Assembly (NCBI GenBank): GCA_945877125.1
Contig: CAMCQT010000028.1
Span: forward strand, 1-44,316
Source: Candidatus Brevifilum fermentans
GTDB taxonomy: Bacteria > Chloroflexota > Anaerolineae > Anaerolineales > Villigracilaceae
Length of the DNA: 44,316 nt
Direction: 5' to 3'
The translations under genes were made by a program, and so were the position numbers. The first letter of the stretch is position 1; every line of letters starts with the position of its first letter. Positions 1-8,355 of this stretch are shown here, in pieces. The notes beneath the pieces were generated by a model. That model was not told the origin of the DNA, made no database searches, and was given only the letters and a program-made list of their open reading frames with translations.

Positions 1-57
1 AATACACTCACGCAACGATCACGATGTAATGACAGATTCCCAATGGAGGGTAAAAAC

Positions 58-120
58 ATGACCAAAACGCCTGAACAAATTGCACTGGAACGCATTCGCC
101 AAGCCGCCGAGTCAAGATAA
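58..120 (+). pseudogene. 20-codon ORF, possible truncated gene start
   Basis: A GGAGG site about 8 nt upstream precedes an ATG and 20 codons (MTKTPEQIALERIRQAAESR) before a stop. From memory, this opening resembles the N-termini of leucine-rich-repeat proteins common in Chloroflexota and cyanobacteria, where the chain continues into LRRs. Here it stops at once, so it is either a decayed remnant or chance. Low certainty. Confidence 0.3.
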
Positions 121-140
121 AAACCATCCTCGAATAAAAG

Positions 141-182
141 CCACGAATAAACGAATGCCCGCCCGTATTCGTTTATTCGTGG
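141..182. repeat. Perfect 16-bp inverted repeat (CCACGAAT family)
   Basis: Arms 141-156 and 167-182 are exact reverse complements around a 10-nt GC-rich loop. The same CCACGAAT/ATTCGTGG words recur near 18651-18754, so this belongs to a dispersed intergenic palindrome family. It lies upstream of the cassette promoter and could also act as a hairpin for upstream transcripts. Confidence 0.75.
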
Positions 183-221
183 ACAAAATTCGTGGACGGC
201 AGGTTGATATCTCATTGCTAA

Positions 222-251
222 ATGACGGGGGCAAATGATGAAGGTTATAAT
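222..251 (+). promoter_or_regulatory. Candidate promoter for the HTH/HerA cassette
   Basis: A perfect TATAAT (246-251) lies 55 nt before the first gene. The best -35 is a weak ATGACG at 222-227 with an 18-nt spacer. The start would fall near 258, giving a leader of about 50 nt that contains the GAGAGG ribosome site. Confidence 0.45.
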
Positions 252-306
252 AGCTACATCGTCAACTTTCAAAGAATTCAATGTGTAACTCCAAAGAGAG
301 GGTAAT

Positions 307-1887
307 ATGGATGATTTACCTGAGCAAAAAATATTAGGCATAAACGGGACGGAAAGTGAGATTGCCATGACAGATGAAATTATTTATGGGTTGATGGATG
401 TATTCCAACAGGTTGACAACCAGCCTCTCACACTTGGAGAGATAACTCGTCACCTACAGGCTCAAGGATTTTATCGCGAAGTTGACCTTAAAAAAGCAGC
501 GGTGGATGTACGTCTCCATTTAGACGATCCAAGATTTATAGCTTTGGGGAAAATAAAGAGAGGTACATTCCAAAGAAAAAACCGACAAGATAACACAGTC
601 TCGCTTCTGCAAATAGGAAAGGAAATTCAACGCACCATATCGCCTAGTGGAATTGAAATAGAAAATGGAACAATTCCACTTCACGGGCGAGATTTCGATA
701 GATTTTCTGCAAGCATGGATAAATATCAACAAAGCCAAATGAATGTGGATATAGTCTATTATGCAAGCGAAAATTCAACCTGCAAAATCGAACAAGATGA
801 CCACAGCCATTGGGTTTTGAAAAGTGAATGGCTAAAAGATTGGTATAAAGAAAACCGAATTGAACCAGGCGATGTAATTTGGCTAACAGTTGAAGGAGTC
901 GCTCCGCTTATAATTAATCTATCCACCAAATGGGATCGAGACCCTGACGCATATCGAAGATATAAATTGCTTCAAGAAGACGCCCCTTTGCCTTCTGTTG
1001 ACTTGCCTATCTGGTATATTATTTGTGAATTTTTTGAGCAAACTCCCAAAATTTCTCGTAAGTCAGATATAGAAAAATTTGTACTTGAGAAACGCTCTCT
1101 GGTTAGCAAAGGCAGTGTCGGCAGTTGCCTTAGCGCAAACCCGTTATTTGTTCGTTTTGGAGGTGGCGATTGGGGATTAAAAGAATGGAATCTCGAAGAA
1201 GTTACAAGAACAGTACGCCCAGTAGGAAGTTCTCTTGAAGAGAGTTTTGATTTACCAACAGAAATCGTGCATCTCGATTACATTCTAGCCAACATTGCTT
1301 CTGAAAATTTAGTTTACCGAATTTTAGAAGAAAGCCCAAGCCCGTTGACCGTTGTCGAAATAACGAAAAGGATTTCAAAAATTCTTGGCGTAAATAAAGA
1401 TGTGCTCGCAAGGGCGACTTTCTTTGACCCATCTGACCCGCGCTTCTACCGTCAAGAAGACGGAACATTTACACTTCGCAAAAACCTTGAAGAAGTTATT
1501 CATAATCTATCAGAGAACGAACGCATATTAAAAATCTCTTTAGAAAACGAGATTCAGAAACTACAAGAAACTATGGAATCTTTGACTTCTCAGCATAAAA
1601 AGGAAGCAAATCAACTTAAAGAAGAACAAGATATTCTAAGAAAATTAGCGGAAGAATGGATTGAACAAATTGAGCATTACGAAAATATTAATAATCAACG
1701 AGAAAAACGAATTCAATTGATGTCAAAATTTTTAGAGGAAGCGGTGCCCCTTATTGGGCAAGATAATCTCAATGAAATTTTTGAGCATTTACACCAGAAA
1801 TCAGAGTTGAAAGACATAATCGGCTCTAACGAAATTGTTAAATTTTCAAAAATCATACATAAGTTTCTCTCACGCTTACAAGACTAA
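307..1887 (+). CDS. Winged-helix (HARE-HTH-like) and coiled-coil protein
   Basis: 526 residues; GAGAGG just upstream supports this ATG. No family is recognised with certainty. Three segments have the look of winged-helix HARE-HTH-type domains, with a PLT..EI helix then a (D)PRF...GTF wing: about residues 22-92, 235-298 and 338-395. Residues 175-200 carry a WLKDWYKENRIEPGDVIWL segment, a pattern seen in DNA-binding beta-barrels. From about residue 400 to 470 the chain is charged and heptad-like, probably a coiled coil, followed by a helical tail. There is no signal peptide, membrane segment or obvious nuclease motif. It sits 36 nt before a HerA-like ATPase and both read as one operon, so a DNA-binding adaptor for that ATPase is a reasonable inference. 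The AT-rich composition differs from the GC-richer ileS next door and hints at acquisition by transfer. Confidence 0.75.
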   Translation: MDDLPEQKILGINGTESEIAMTDEIIYGLMDVFQQVDNQPLTLGEITRHLQAQGFYREVDLKKAAVDVRLHLDDPRFIALGKIKRGTFQRKNRQDNTVSLLQIGKEIQRTISPSGIEIENGTIPLHGRDFDRFSASMDKYQQSQMNVDIVYYASENSTCKIEQDDHSHWVLKSEWLKDWYKENRIEPGDVIWLTVEGVAPLIINLSTKWDRDPDAYRRYKLLQEDAPLPSVDLPIWYIICEFFEQTPKISRKSDIEKFVLEKRSLVSKGSVGSCLSANPLFVRFGGGDWGLKEWNLEEVTRTVRPVGSSLEESFDLPTEIVHLDYILANIASENLVYRILEESPSPLTVVEITKRISKILGVNKDVLARATFFDPSDPRFYRQEDGTFTLRKNLEEVIHNLSENERILKISLENEIQKLQETMESLTSQHKKEANQLKEEQDILRKLAEEWIEQIEHYENINNQREKRIQLMSKFLEEAVPLIGQDNLNEIFEHLHQKSELKDIIGSNEIVKFSKIIHKFLSRLQD

Positions 1888-1923
1888 AACAGCAAAATAG
1901 CCATTTTGCAGCGGAGTCACATA

Positions 1924-3702
1924 ATGAATCAAAATAAAATCTATATCCCTTGGAAAGTTGGCAAAGGTACTTTCCTCAAAATGACGGAAGAATTTGCAAG
2001 CCTTTTTTCAAAGTCAAAAAGTGAAGTACCGTTAATTTTACAAGATCAAGATGGACAAAAGTTTTCAGTAATATACAACCGTGAGAAAAACGAAATTCTT
2101 ACGTCAGGTCTGATTTTATGGATAAGAAACCGTAATCATACTGAGGATGACAAATTAACTTTAATATTTGAATTGCTCGACTCTGAACAGCCGCTTTTCC
2201 GTCTTACTTTGGACAAGGAAATTCCGCCTCCGCCTGACGGCTTGTATTTGGGAAAATCGAAAGACCGATTGGGCAAATACTCAACAGATAAAAAATTCTT
2301 CCTACCCGTTCAAGACCTTGTGACACATGTTTTTATTTGCGGCGTCACAGGGACGGGCAAAACAGTAATGGGGAAATCCATCATTGAGGAAGCAATTCTC
2401 AAAGGAATACCTGCCATCATTGTTGATCTGAAAGGCGATTTAAGTTCGCTTGGTTTGATTTTTTCATCCCTTGAGGAATCTGAATTTGAACCTTGGGTCG
2501 AAGTGCAGGCAAGGGAAAATCGGCAGGCTGTTATTCGGTCAGAAGTAGAGCGCTACAAAGAAAAATTAGCAGAATTTGGATTAACAACTACCGATATGGA
2601 ACAACTACGAAATAAAGCATCGTTTGCTGTTTTTACTCCTAAAGTAGGCAAGGGTATTCCCCTTGCTATTGCATCTCCACTAGCCGCGCCGCCAGATATT
2701 ACTGAACTACTACAATCAGATTACGACACTGTATTAAGCATGATCGGCGATTTCTGTGCGACATTTGTAAAGACACTTTTTCCAGAAGCAAAAGACAAGA
2801 AATTCAAAACATATAAATCTTTTCTAGAGGAAATAGTTCGTTATTGCTGGGAGCATGGTATAGACTTGCAGGGACCAGATGGGCTTCATGCTATCCAAGA
2901 AATGATTAACAAGCCCCCCATTGAACACATAGGATACATGCCTACACATGATTTTATAAAAAAAGAAGAGCGCAACGAACTTGCAAAAAGAGTGGCAATG
3001 TGTTTAAGTGGTGAACAACAATTGTGGTTTAAAGGCATACCGTTGGATATTGACGTTTTACTATCTCGTCCTTCCGACAACACAATCCCAATCCCAACCC
3101 CAGTTTCAATTATAAATCTGCGTGAACTTGCCACGTTTGACGACCAAATGCACGCTCTATCGCATTTGACTTATGCGCTTTATGAATGGGCACGCCGCAA
3201 AGGTGATATGCGCGGTGAGCCGCGTTTGCTTTTCTTCATAGATGAGATTGCAGGAGGAGGAGGTCGAAATGCTTTCTTCCCAAGTCATCCTTACGACCCG
3301 CCATCAAAATCAGGGATTAATTTACTTCTTCGTCGTGGACGGGCTTTTGGCTTAAGCTGTATTTTTGCAACTCAGAACCCTGGCGATGTTGATTACAAGG
3401 GTTTGAGCAATTGCCAAACTTGGATGGTAAGCAGGCTTCAAACAGACCGTGACCGAAAAAAGATTCGAGAAGGCATGTCCACTGCTGAAATATACATTGA
3501 TTCAGTAGATGATAAATTGCGAGATATGCAGCCAAACGAATTTTTAGTGAGATCAAAAAGCGGTGGAACAACCATTGTCCAAGAGCGTTGGCTAATGAGT
3601 TATCACAAAATGCTTTCAGAAGCAGAGATCGCTCGAATTAACCAACCTCATATATTGGAATGGTTTAGAAAACCATTTAGAAGTGTTCCCAAAGACATTT
3701 AG
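1924..3702 (+). CDS. HerA/DUF853-like P-loop ATPase
   Basis: 592 residues from an ATG preceded by GCGGAG; a TTG at 1906 extends the frame but lacks a ribosome site. The protein has an N-terminal beta-rich region of about 125 residues, then a FtsK/HerA-type motor domain. Walker A is GVTGTGKT at residues 140-147, followed by a VDLKGDLSSLG segment typical of DUF853/HerA-like proteins. Walker B is LLFFIDEIAG with D440 and E441. LLLRRGRAFGLSCIFATQNP then resembles sensor motifs of this superfamily. Such motors translocate DNA as hexamers and often pair with a nuclease (NurA) or with defence effectors. Here the only partner is the upstream winged-helix protein, and no nuclease is visible in either gene. 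Restriction-like, repair or plasmid-type roles all remain possible. The ATPase assignment is firm; the biological role is inferred. Confidence 0.85.
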   Translation: MNQNKIYIPWKVGKGTFLKMTEEFASLFSKSKSEVPLILQDQDGQKFSVIYNREKNEILTSGLILWIRNRNHTEDDKLTLIFELLDSEQPLFRLTLDKEIPPPPDGLYLGKSKDRLGKYSTDKKFFLPVQDLVTHVFICGVTGTGKTVMGKSIIEEAILKGIPAIIVDLKGDLSSLGLIFSSLEESEFEPWVEVQARENRQAVIRSEVERYKEKLAEFGLTTTDMEQLRNKASFAVFTPKVGKGIPLAIASPLAAPPDITELLQSDYDTVLSMIGDFCATFVKTLFPEAKDKKFKTYKSFLEEIVRYCWEHGIDLQGPDGLHAIQEMINKPPIEHIGYMPTHDFIKKEERNELAKRVAMCLSGEQQLWFKGIPLDIDVLLSRPSDNTIPIPTPVSIINLRELATFDDQMHALSHLTYALYEWARRKGDMRGEPRLLFFIDEIAGGGGRNAFFPSHPYDPPSKSGINLLLRRGRAFGLSCIFATQNPGDVDYKGLSNCQTWMVSRLQTDRDRKKIREGMSTAEIYIDSVDDKLRDMQPNEFLVRSKSGGTTIVQERWLMSYHKMLSEAEIARINQPHILEWFRKPFRSVPKDI

Positions 3703-3728
3703 GAGTCTCTTTATACCTTTGACAAAAA

Positions 3729-3761
3729 AGACCTCGGAGGTTTTCGAAACCTCCGAGGTCT
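3729..3761. terminator. Bidirectional terminator built on an ACCTCGGAGGT palindrome
   Basis: A 15-bp hairpin (AGACCTCGGAGGTTT and its complement) around TCG has A-runs on the left and T-runs on the right. It separates the convergent HerA-like gene and ileS. The same GACCTC-N-GAGGTC word occurs twice inside pabBC near 35.1 kb. Confidence 0.8.
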
Positions 3762-3788
3762 GCCTTTTTACTTTTTACTTCTCACTCG

Positions 3789-6700
3789 CTACTTCCCCAC
3801 TTTCACCACCCCAACCTTCACCTTCTCCCCGTCAAATTCATCTTCAACAACGGATGCGTTCTCTGGCGGAGTTGCGAAGGATAATTTGGATGTGAGCGTT
3901 TCAGCGGTGATGTAATCCTGATGCGCTTCGATTGCCGACCTCAAGCCTGGGGTGGCCTCGACGAACATTTCTATGCGGTCAGAGACATCCAACTCCGCGG
4001 CTTTGCGCAGGTCTTGCACACGGCGGACAAATTCACGCGCCTGCCCTTCCAGCACGAGTTCAGGAGTCAGTTCGGTGACGAGCGCGGCAACGTACGCGCC
4101 ATCTTCCGCGACGGCAAAGCCTTCCTTGGCTTGCGCTTTCACTTCCACTTCTTCAGAGATGATCTGGAAGGTCTCCCCGAAGGGGCCAGCGGTCACTTCG
4201 AGCGCTTTGCCAGCCATGAATGTGGATGCGACTTCTTCCGCATTCATCGAGAGGATCGCCTTTTGGATGGCGGGGAACTTGTTGCCGTATTTCTGTCCAA
4301 GTTGTTTCGAGAACGGTTTGATCGTGTGCGAGACGGCTTCTGTTGCAGAATCAAGCAGGCGCACTTCTTTGACATTCAATTCGTCTGAGACGATGTCCAC
4401 GTTGTTCATCAACGCCTTGCGCTCATTGGCTGTCCCAACCGAGAAGGCGGCGGCAGCGAGCGGCTGGCGCACTTTGCGATTCGCTTTCTGGCGCGCAGAG
4501 TGACCCAGCGAGACGAGTTTCATCACGAGGTTCATGTCGCGGTTGAGCGATTCGTCAATGAACTCGTACATGACTTCGGGCCACGCGGCAAGGTGAACCG
4601 ATTCGGGCGCGGTCTCGTCCACGGTGCGGACAAGGTTCTGATAGAGTTCTTCCGCGAGGAACGGCATGGCGGGCGCGAGTAATTTTGCAACCGTGGTCAG
4701 CGCGGTGTAAAGCGTGGAGTACGCGGCCTGCTTATCCGAATCCGATTCAGATTTCCAGAAGCGGCGGCGCGAGCGGCGCAGATACCACGTCGAAAGCTGC
4801 TCCACAAATTTTTGGATGGGACGCGTGGCATTCATCGCATCGTACGTTTCGTAGGCTTTGGTCACATCGCGGACAAGCACATTCAACTCAGAGAGCAGCC
4901 AGCGGTCGAGGTCATTGGTCGGCGCGGTGATGGTCAGTCCTTGCGGCTTGTCGAGGTTGGCGTACGTCACAAAGAACGAGTAGACATTCCAAAGCGTCAG
5001 CGTAAAACTTCGGATCACCTCCCCAACCAGATCGGCGGAGAAGCGGCGTTCCTGTCCAGCGGGAGAGGCGGTGTACAAATACCAGCGCAGCGCATCCGCG
5101 CCATGCACATCCAACACATCCCAGGGCTGAACAATATTGCCCTTCGACTTGGACATCTTGAATCCGTCGGCATCCTGGATGTGTCCGAGACAGATGACAT
5201 TTTTGAAAGAGACATCATCGTTCAGCAAAGTGCTGATGGCGTGCAGCGAATAGAACCAGCCTCGGGTTTGGTCCACGGCTTCGCAGATGTAATCCGCGGG
5301 GAATTGTTCCTTGAACTTTTCCTGATTCTCAAACGGATAATGCCACTGGGCATACGGCATTGAACCAGAGTCGAACCAGACGTCGATCAGGTCTGGTACG
5401 CGATTCATTCTTCCGCCGCAGTCCGAGCATTTCCAGTGGACTTCATCCACGTATGGGCGATGCAGATCCAACTCGCTCAAATCCGCGCCCGCTTTTTCAG
5501 AGAGTTCCGCCACCGAGCCGATGCACTCACGATGTTTGCACTCTCCACATTCCCAAACGGGAAGCGGCGTGCCCCAATATCGCTCGCGCGAAAGCGACCA
5601 GTCAATATTGTTTTCCAGCCAATTACCGAAGCGTCCGTTTTTGATATGTTCGGGAACCCAATTGATGGTCTTGTTTAATTCCACGAGACGGTCACGCTTG
5701 GAACTGGTGCGGATAAACCACGAGTCACGCGCATAATATAAAAGCGGAGTATGACAACGCCAGCAGAACGGATAGGTGTGCGTATATTTTTCGGTGCGGA
5801 ATAAAAGTCCGCGCGCATCCAAATCCTTGATGATGAGCGGGTCGGCGTCCTTGACGAAGACTCCGCGCCAGGGAGTGACCTCAGGGATAAACGTGCCGTC
5901 AGGCAGAACGGTCATCAACACGGGCAGGTCATTATCCTTTGCCAGTTGCATATCTTCCTGACCGAAGGCAGGGGCGATGTGAACCAGACCAGAACCATCT
6001 TCTGTGGTGACGAAATCGCCAAGCGCCACAAAATGCGCAGGCTTGTCAGGAGGCAGGAAAGTAAAGAGCGGATGATATTTCACGCCTTTCAACTTCTTGC
6101 CTTTGAAAGTATCCAAGATTTTTACTTCTTCATCCTTGAATAATTTTTCAACCAAAGACTTGGCAAGGATGAGTTTTTCTTTTGTGCCGTCGTTATCGCG
6201 CTCGATGGTGACATAGTCCACGTTGGCAGCCGCGGCGACAGCCACGTTGCCGGGCAATGTCCAAGGAGTCGTCGTCCACACCAACAATGAAGTGTCGGGC
6301 TTATCCACGAGCGGCATGCGCACAAAAACCGAAGGGTCAGAAACTTCCTCGTAGCCGAGAGCAACTTCATGGTCAGAGAGAGGCGTGCCGCAACGCGGGC
6401 AATATGGCACAACTTTATAGCCCTTGAAAAGCAGGTCCTTGTCCCAGAAGTTTTTCAGGATCCACCAGACCGATTCCATGTATTCGTTTTCGTAGGTCAC
6501 ATACGCGGTTTCGAGATCAACCCAAAAGGCGATGCGGTCGGTGAGTTTTTCCCAATCTTGAATGTAGGTAAAAACCGAACTCTTGCAAAGCGCGTTGAAT
6601 TTATCAATGCCGTATTCTTCGATCTGCTGTTTATTATTGAAGCCAAGCTTTTTCTCCACTTCAATTTCAACTGGCAAACCATGCGTGTCCCATCCGCCGC

Positions 6701-6944
6701 GGCGAGAGACATGGTATCCGCGCATGATCTTGTAACGCGGAAACATATCCTTGAACGCGCGCGCCAGCACATGATGCACGCCCGGGCGTCCGTTCGCGGT
6801 GGGCGGTCCTTCATAGAATACGTATTCGGGCTTGCCCTCACGTTGCTCGATGGTCTTCTTGAAAATATCCTGCTTCTTCCATAATTTCAGGACATTTTCT
6901 TCCATCGAAGATACGTCAAGTTTTGGGGATACAGATTTAAACAT
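3789..6944 (-). CDS. ileS: Isoleucyl-tRNA synthetase
   Basis: 1051 residues; GGAGG lies 5-6 nt before the ATG. This class I synthetase charges tRNA-Ile in the cytoplasm. The ATP-binding HIGH motif appears as HHVL at residues 57-60 after GPPTANGRPG, and the second signature KMSKS is at residues 596-600. The long editing (CP1) insertion lies between them, with TTPWTLPGN visible. C-x2-C pairs occur in the catalytic insertion (CPRC; CGEC; CSDC). The length and the HHVL variant fit the larger IleS2-like type, close to eukaryotic and archaeal enzymes, that many Chloroflexota carry. IleS2 types are often less sensitive to mupirocin, but that is inference for this protein. Expression is expected to be controlled by the T-box leader immediately upstream. 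Confidence 0.98.
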   Translation of the reverse strand: MFKSVSPKLDVSSMEENVLKLWKKQDIFKKTIEQREGKPEYVFYEGPPTANGRPGVHHVLARAFKDMFPRYKIMRGYHVSRRGGWDTHGLPVEIEVEKKLGFNNKQQIEEYGIDKFNALCKSSVFTYIQDWEKLTDRIAFWVDLETAYVTYENEYMESVWWILKNFWDKDLLFKGYKVVPYCPRCGTPLSDHEVALGYEEVSDPSVFVRMPLVDKPDTSLLVWTTTPWTLPGNVAVAAAANVDYVTIERDNDGTKEKLILAKSLVEKLFKDEEVKILDTFKGKKLKGVKYHPLFTFLPPDKPAHFVALGDFVTTEDGSGLVHIAPAFGQEDMQLAKDNDLPVLMTVLPDGTFIPEVTPWRGVFVKDADPLIIKDLDARGLLFRTEKYTHTYPFCWRCHTPLLYYARDSWFIRTSSKRDRLVELNKTINWVPEHIKNGRFGNWLENNIDWSLSRERYWGTPLPVWECGECKHRECIGSVAELSEKAGADLSELDLHRPYVDEVHWKCSDCGGRMNRVPDLIDVWFDSGSMPYAQWHYPFENQEKFKEQFPADYICEAVDQTRGWFYSLHAISTLLNDDVSFKNVICLGHIQDADGFKMSKSKGNIVQPWDVLDVHGADALRWYLYTASPAGQERRFSADLVGEVIRSFTLTLWNVYSFFVTYANLDKPQGLTITAPTNDLDRWLLSELNVLVRDVTKAYETYDAMNATRPIQKFVEQLSTWYLRRSRRRFWKSESDSDKQAAYSTLYTALTTVAKLLAPAMPFLAEELYQNLVRTVDETAPESVHLAAWPEVMYEFIDESLNRDMNLVMKLVSLGHSARQKANRKVRQPLAAAAFSVGTANERKALMNNVDIVSDELNVKEVRLLDSATEAVSHTIKPFSKQLGQKYGNKFPAIQKAILSMNAEEVASTFMAGKALEVTAGPFGETFQIISEEVEVKAQAKEGFAVAEDGAYVAALVTELTPELVLEGQAREFVRRVQDLRKAAELDVSDRIEMFVEATPGLRSAIEAHQDYITAETLTSKLSFATPPENASVVEDEFDGEKVKVGVVKVGK

Positions 6945-7023
6945 TCACGCCTCCAGCGTTTACAAGTTATCAGGTTTGCACGATTCAACGTTCAAACCTG
7001 TAAACGTTCAAACGATTAAAATA

Positions 7024-7290
7024 AAAAACTCTCATCTCAAACAGAGACGAGAGCCATGCTCACGCGGTACCACTCTGATTCCTATCATATAGACAGGCAC
7101 TCATTGGATGACGATCATCATCCTGTTCCGATAACGAAGAACAACTTCGGCTTGCTTACTTTCCAGAGATTGGATTTCAGGTTGCTGCTCCGGGAGGATT
7201 TTCCATCTGCTTTGCTGGTTCACCTTTCACCAAACCGTGAACTCGCTGACAACTCTGCAAATGTACTCGTTCCCATCATTGCTTTTGATT
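7024..7290 (-). promoter_or_regulatory. T-box leader of ileS
   Basis: Read on the minus strand, the conserved T-box sequence AATCAGAGTGGTACCGCG lies at 7080-7063. It is followed by a terminator hairpin (CTCTCGTCTC, loop, GAGATGAGAG, then T6) at 7055-7024. Upstream are GAACGAGTA and a GGTGAAAGGTGAAC segment of the stem I type. An ATC triplet in GAAATCCA (7175-7173) is a good candidate Ile specifier. Uncharged tRNA-Ile would bind the specifier and the T-box bulge, favour the antiterminator and raise ileS transcription. The specifier call is less certain than the T-box itself. Confidence 0.92.
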
Positions 7291-7296
7291 AAGCGG

Positions 7297-7325
7297 ATTA
7301 TACACAGGTCTTTCCAGTTCGGCAA
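7297..7325 (-). promoter_or_regulatory. ileS promoter
   Basis: On the minus strand TATAAT (7302-7297) is preceded by TTGCCG (7325-7320) with a 17-nt spacer. Transcription would begin near 7290 and run through the T-box leader. Confidence 0.7.
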
Positions 7326-7334
7326 GAAGCCGAT

Positions 7335-8216
7335 TTACAATTCAATTGATCTTAATGTCAGCACTGTAATTTCCGGTCTACAGTTAAAGCGAACAGCAGG
7401 CTCGGTCATACCAACCCCTCGATTTGTATATTGCCACATTCTCCCCACCTTGTATAAACCCGAAGGATATTTTCTGCCTAAATACGGCAAAATTATCGGC
7501 CCATAAAATGGTATCACCACCTGCCCGCCATGTGAGTGTCCAGATAGTTGCAGATCAAAGCGGTCTTTTTGTGAGCTTATATCTACAAAATCCGGTTCGT
7601 GCGCAAGCAACATCGCCCCGCCTGTATCAGGCAATAATTTATATACATCATCCAAGCGAGCTTTATTCTCACGGACATCATCCACCCCTGCAATGTGCAG
7701 CCGATCGTCACCTCGCTTGAGAGAATATACAGCGTTATTAAGTTCCACCACCCCACAGCGCGACAACATCGTCCGCACTTTTTCTGCATCCGTCCAATGG
7801 TCGTGGTTGCCGAGGACTCCAAGCACAAGATAATCTGCTGTAAGTTTGGATACTTCATCAACAAAATCCTGTGCTGCCTCATCCAAATTTTCAGTCCATG
7901 AATGGCCAATTACATAATCGCCAGTCATCACGACCAAATCAGGTTTTTGTTTTTTAGCCAACTCAATTACATCTGAAAGCCTTTCGCGATTCATCCACCC
8001 ACCGATATGAATATCACTAATGTGTACGATACGCAGTCCTGAAAAGGATTTTGGCAAACGCGGCAAAACGATCTCAACTTGTTCAACGTCAAGCCATTGC
8101 GGTTCTCCAAACACGCTATAAATCAACGACCCGGAACCGAGCGGAAACAGGGAAATAAAAAAATATTTCAAAATATTTAAAAAATCACGACGTGAAAGTT
8201 TTGATTTCATACACAT
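7335..8216 (-). CDS. Tat-exported metallophosphoesterase (YkuE/YaeI-like)
   Basis: 293 residues from the ATG at 8216; the frame also opens at a TTG at 8222 and has another ATG at 8210. A SRRDFLNIL twin-arginine motif and a hydrophobic stretch at the N-terminus indicate export or membrane anchoring by the Tat route. The calcineurin-like fold shows all metal motifs: ISDIHIGG, TGDYVIG, LGNHDHW, and GHSHGGQ near residue 228. The family includes phosphodiesterases acting on membrane phospholipids or UDP-diacylglucosamine; the substrate here cannot be told. A TAGAAT box ends 8 nt before the 8216 ATG and no Shine-Dalgarno is present, which favours a leaderless start. The gene stands alone and is divergent from the S1-domain gene. 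Confidence 0.88.
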   Translation of the reverse strand: MCMKSKLSRRDFLNILKYFFISLFPLGSGSLIYSVFGEPQWLDVEQVEIVLPRLPKSFSGLRIVHISDIHIGGWMNRERLSDVIELAKKQKPDLVVMTGDYVIGHSWTENLDEAAQDFVDEVSKLTADYLVLGVLGNHDHWTDAEKVRTMLSRCGVVELNNAVYSLKRGDDRLHIAGVDDVRENKARLDDVYKLLPDTGGAMLLAHEPDFVDISSQKDRFDLQLSGHSHGGQVVIPFYGPIILPYLGRKYPSGLYKVGRMWQYTNRGVGMTEPAVRFNCRPEITVLTLRSIEL

Positions 8217-8224
8217 TGACAAGT

Positions 8225-8230
8225 ATTCTA
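8225..8230 (-). promoter_or_regulatory. -10 box for a leaderless start
   Basis: TAGAAT on the minus strand, 8 nt from the ATG at 8216. Typical spacing would place the transcription start on or next to the start codon. Confidence 0.5.
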
Positions 8231-8288
8231 CTCACTAATTGTAGATTTTAACCACCGCTTTCAATATTGAAATCTTACCCATTTCACA

Positions 8289-8317
8289 TTGACGGTTTAT
8301 AGTCAGACAGGTATAAT
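8289..8317 (+). promoter_or_regulatory. Promoter of the S1-domain gene
   Basis: TTGACG (8289-8294), a 17-nt spacer and TATAAT (8312-8317) form the best sigma-70-type promoter in the window. Transcription should begin near 8324, leaving a ~32-nt leader with an AGGAG site. Confidence 0.85.
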
Positions 8318-8355
8318 CTTTTTTCGGCATTATTTCAACTAGCAGGAGTATAATT

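Noticed and set aside
141-182. Possible CRISPR repeat or attachment site
   Set aside because: It is a single palindrome; no spaced array, integrase or tRNA gene is nearby.
3921-6884. Many long plus-strand ORFs (up to 183 codons) opposite ileS
   Set aside because: They lie entirely within ileS on the other strand, have no ribosome sites or recognisable motifs, and follow the codon bias of the ileS frame.
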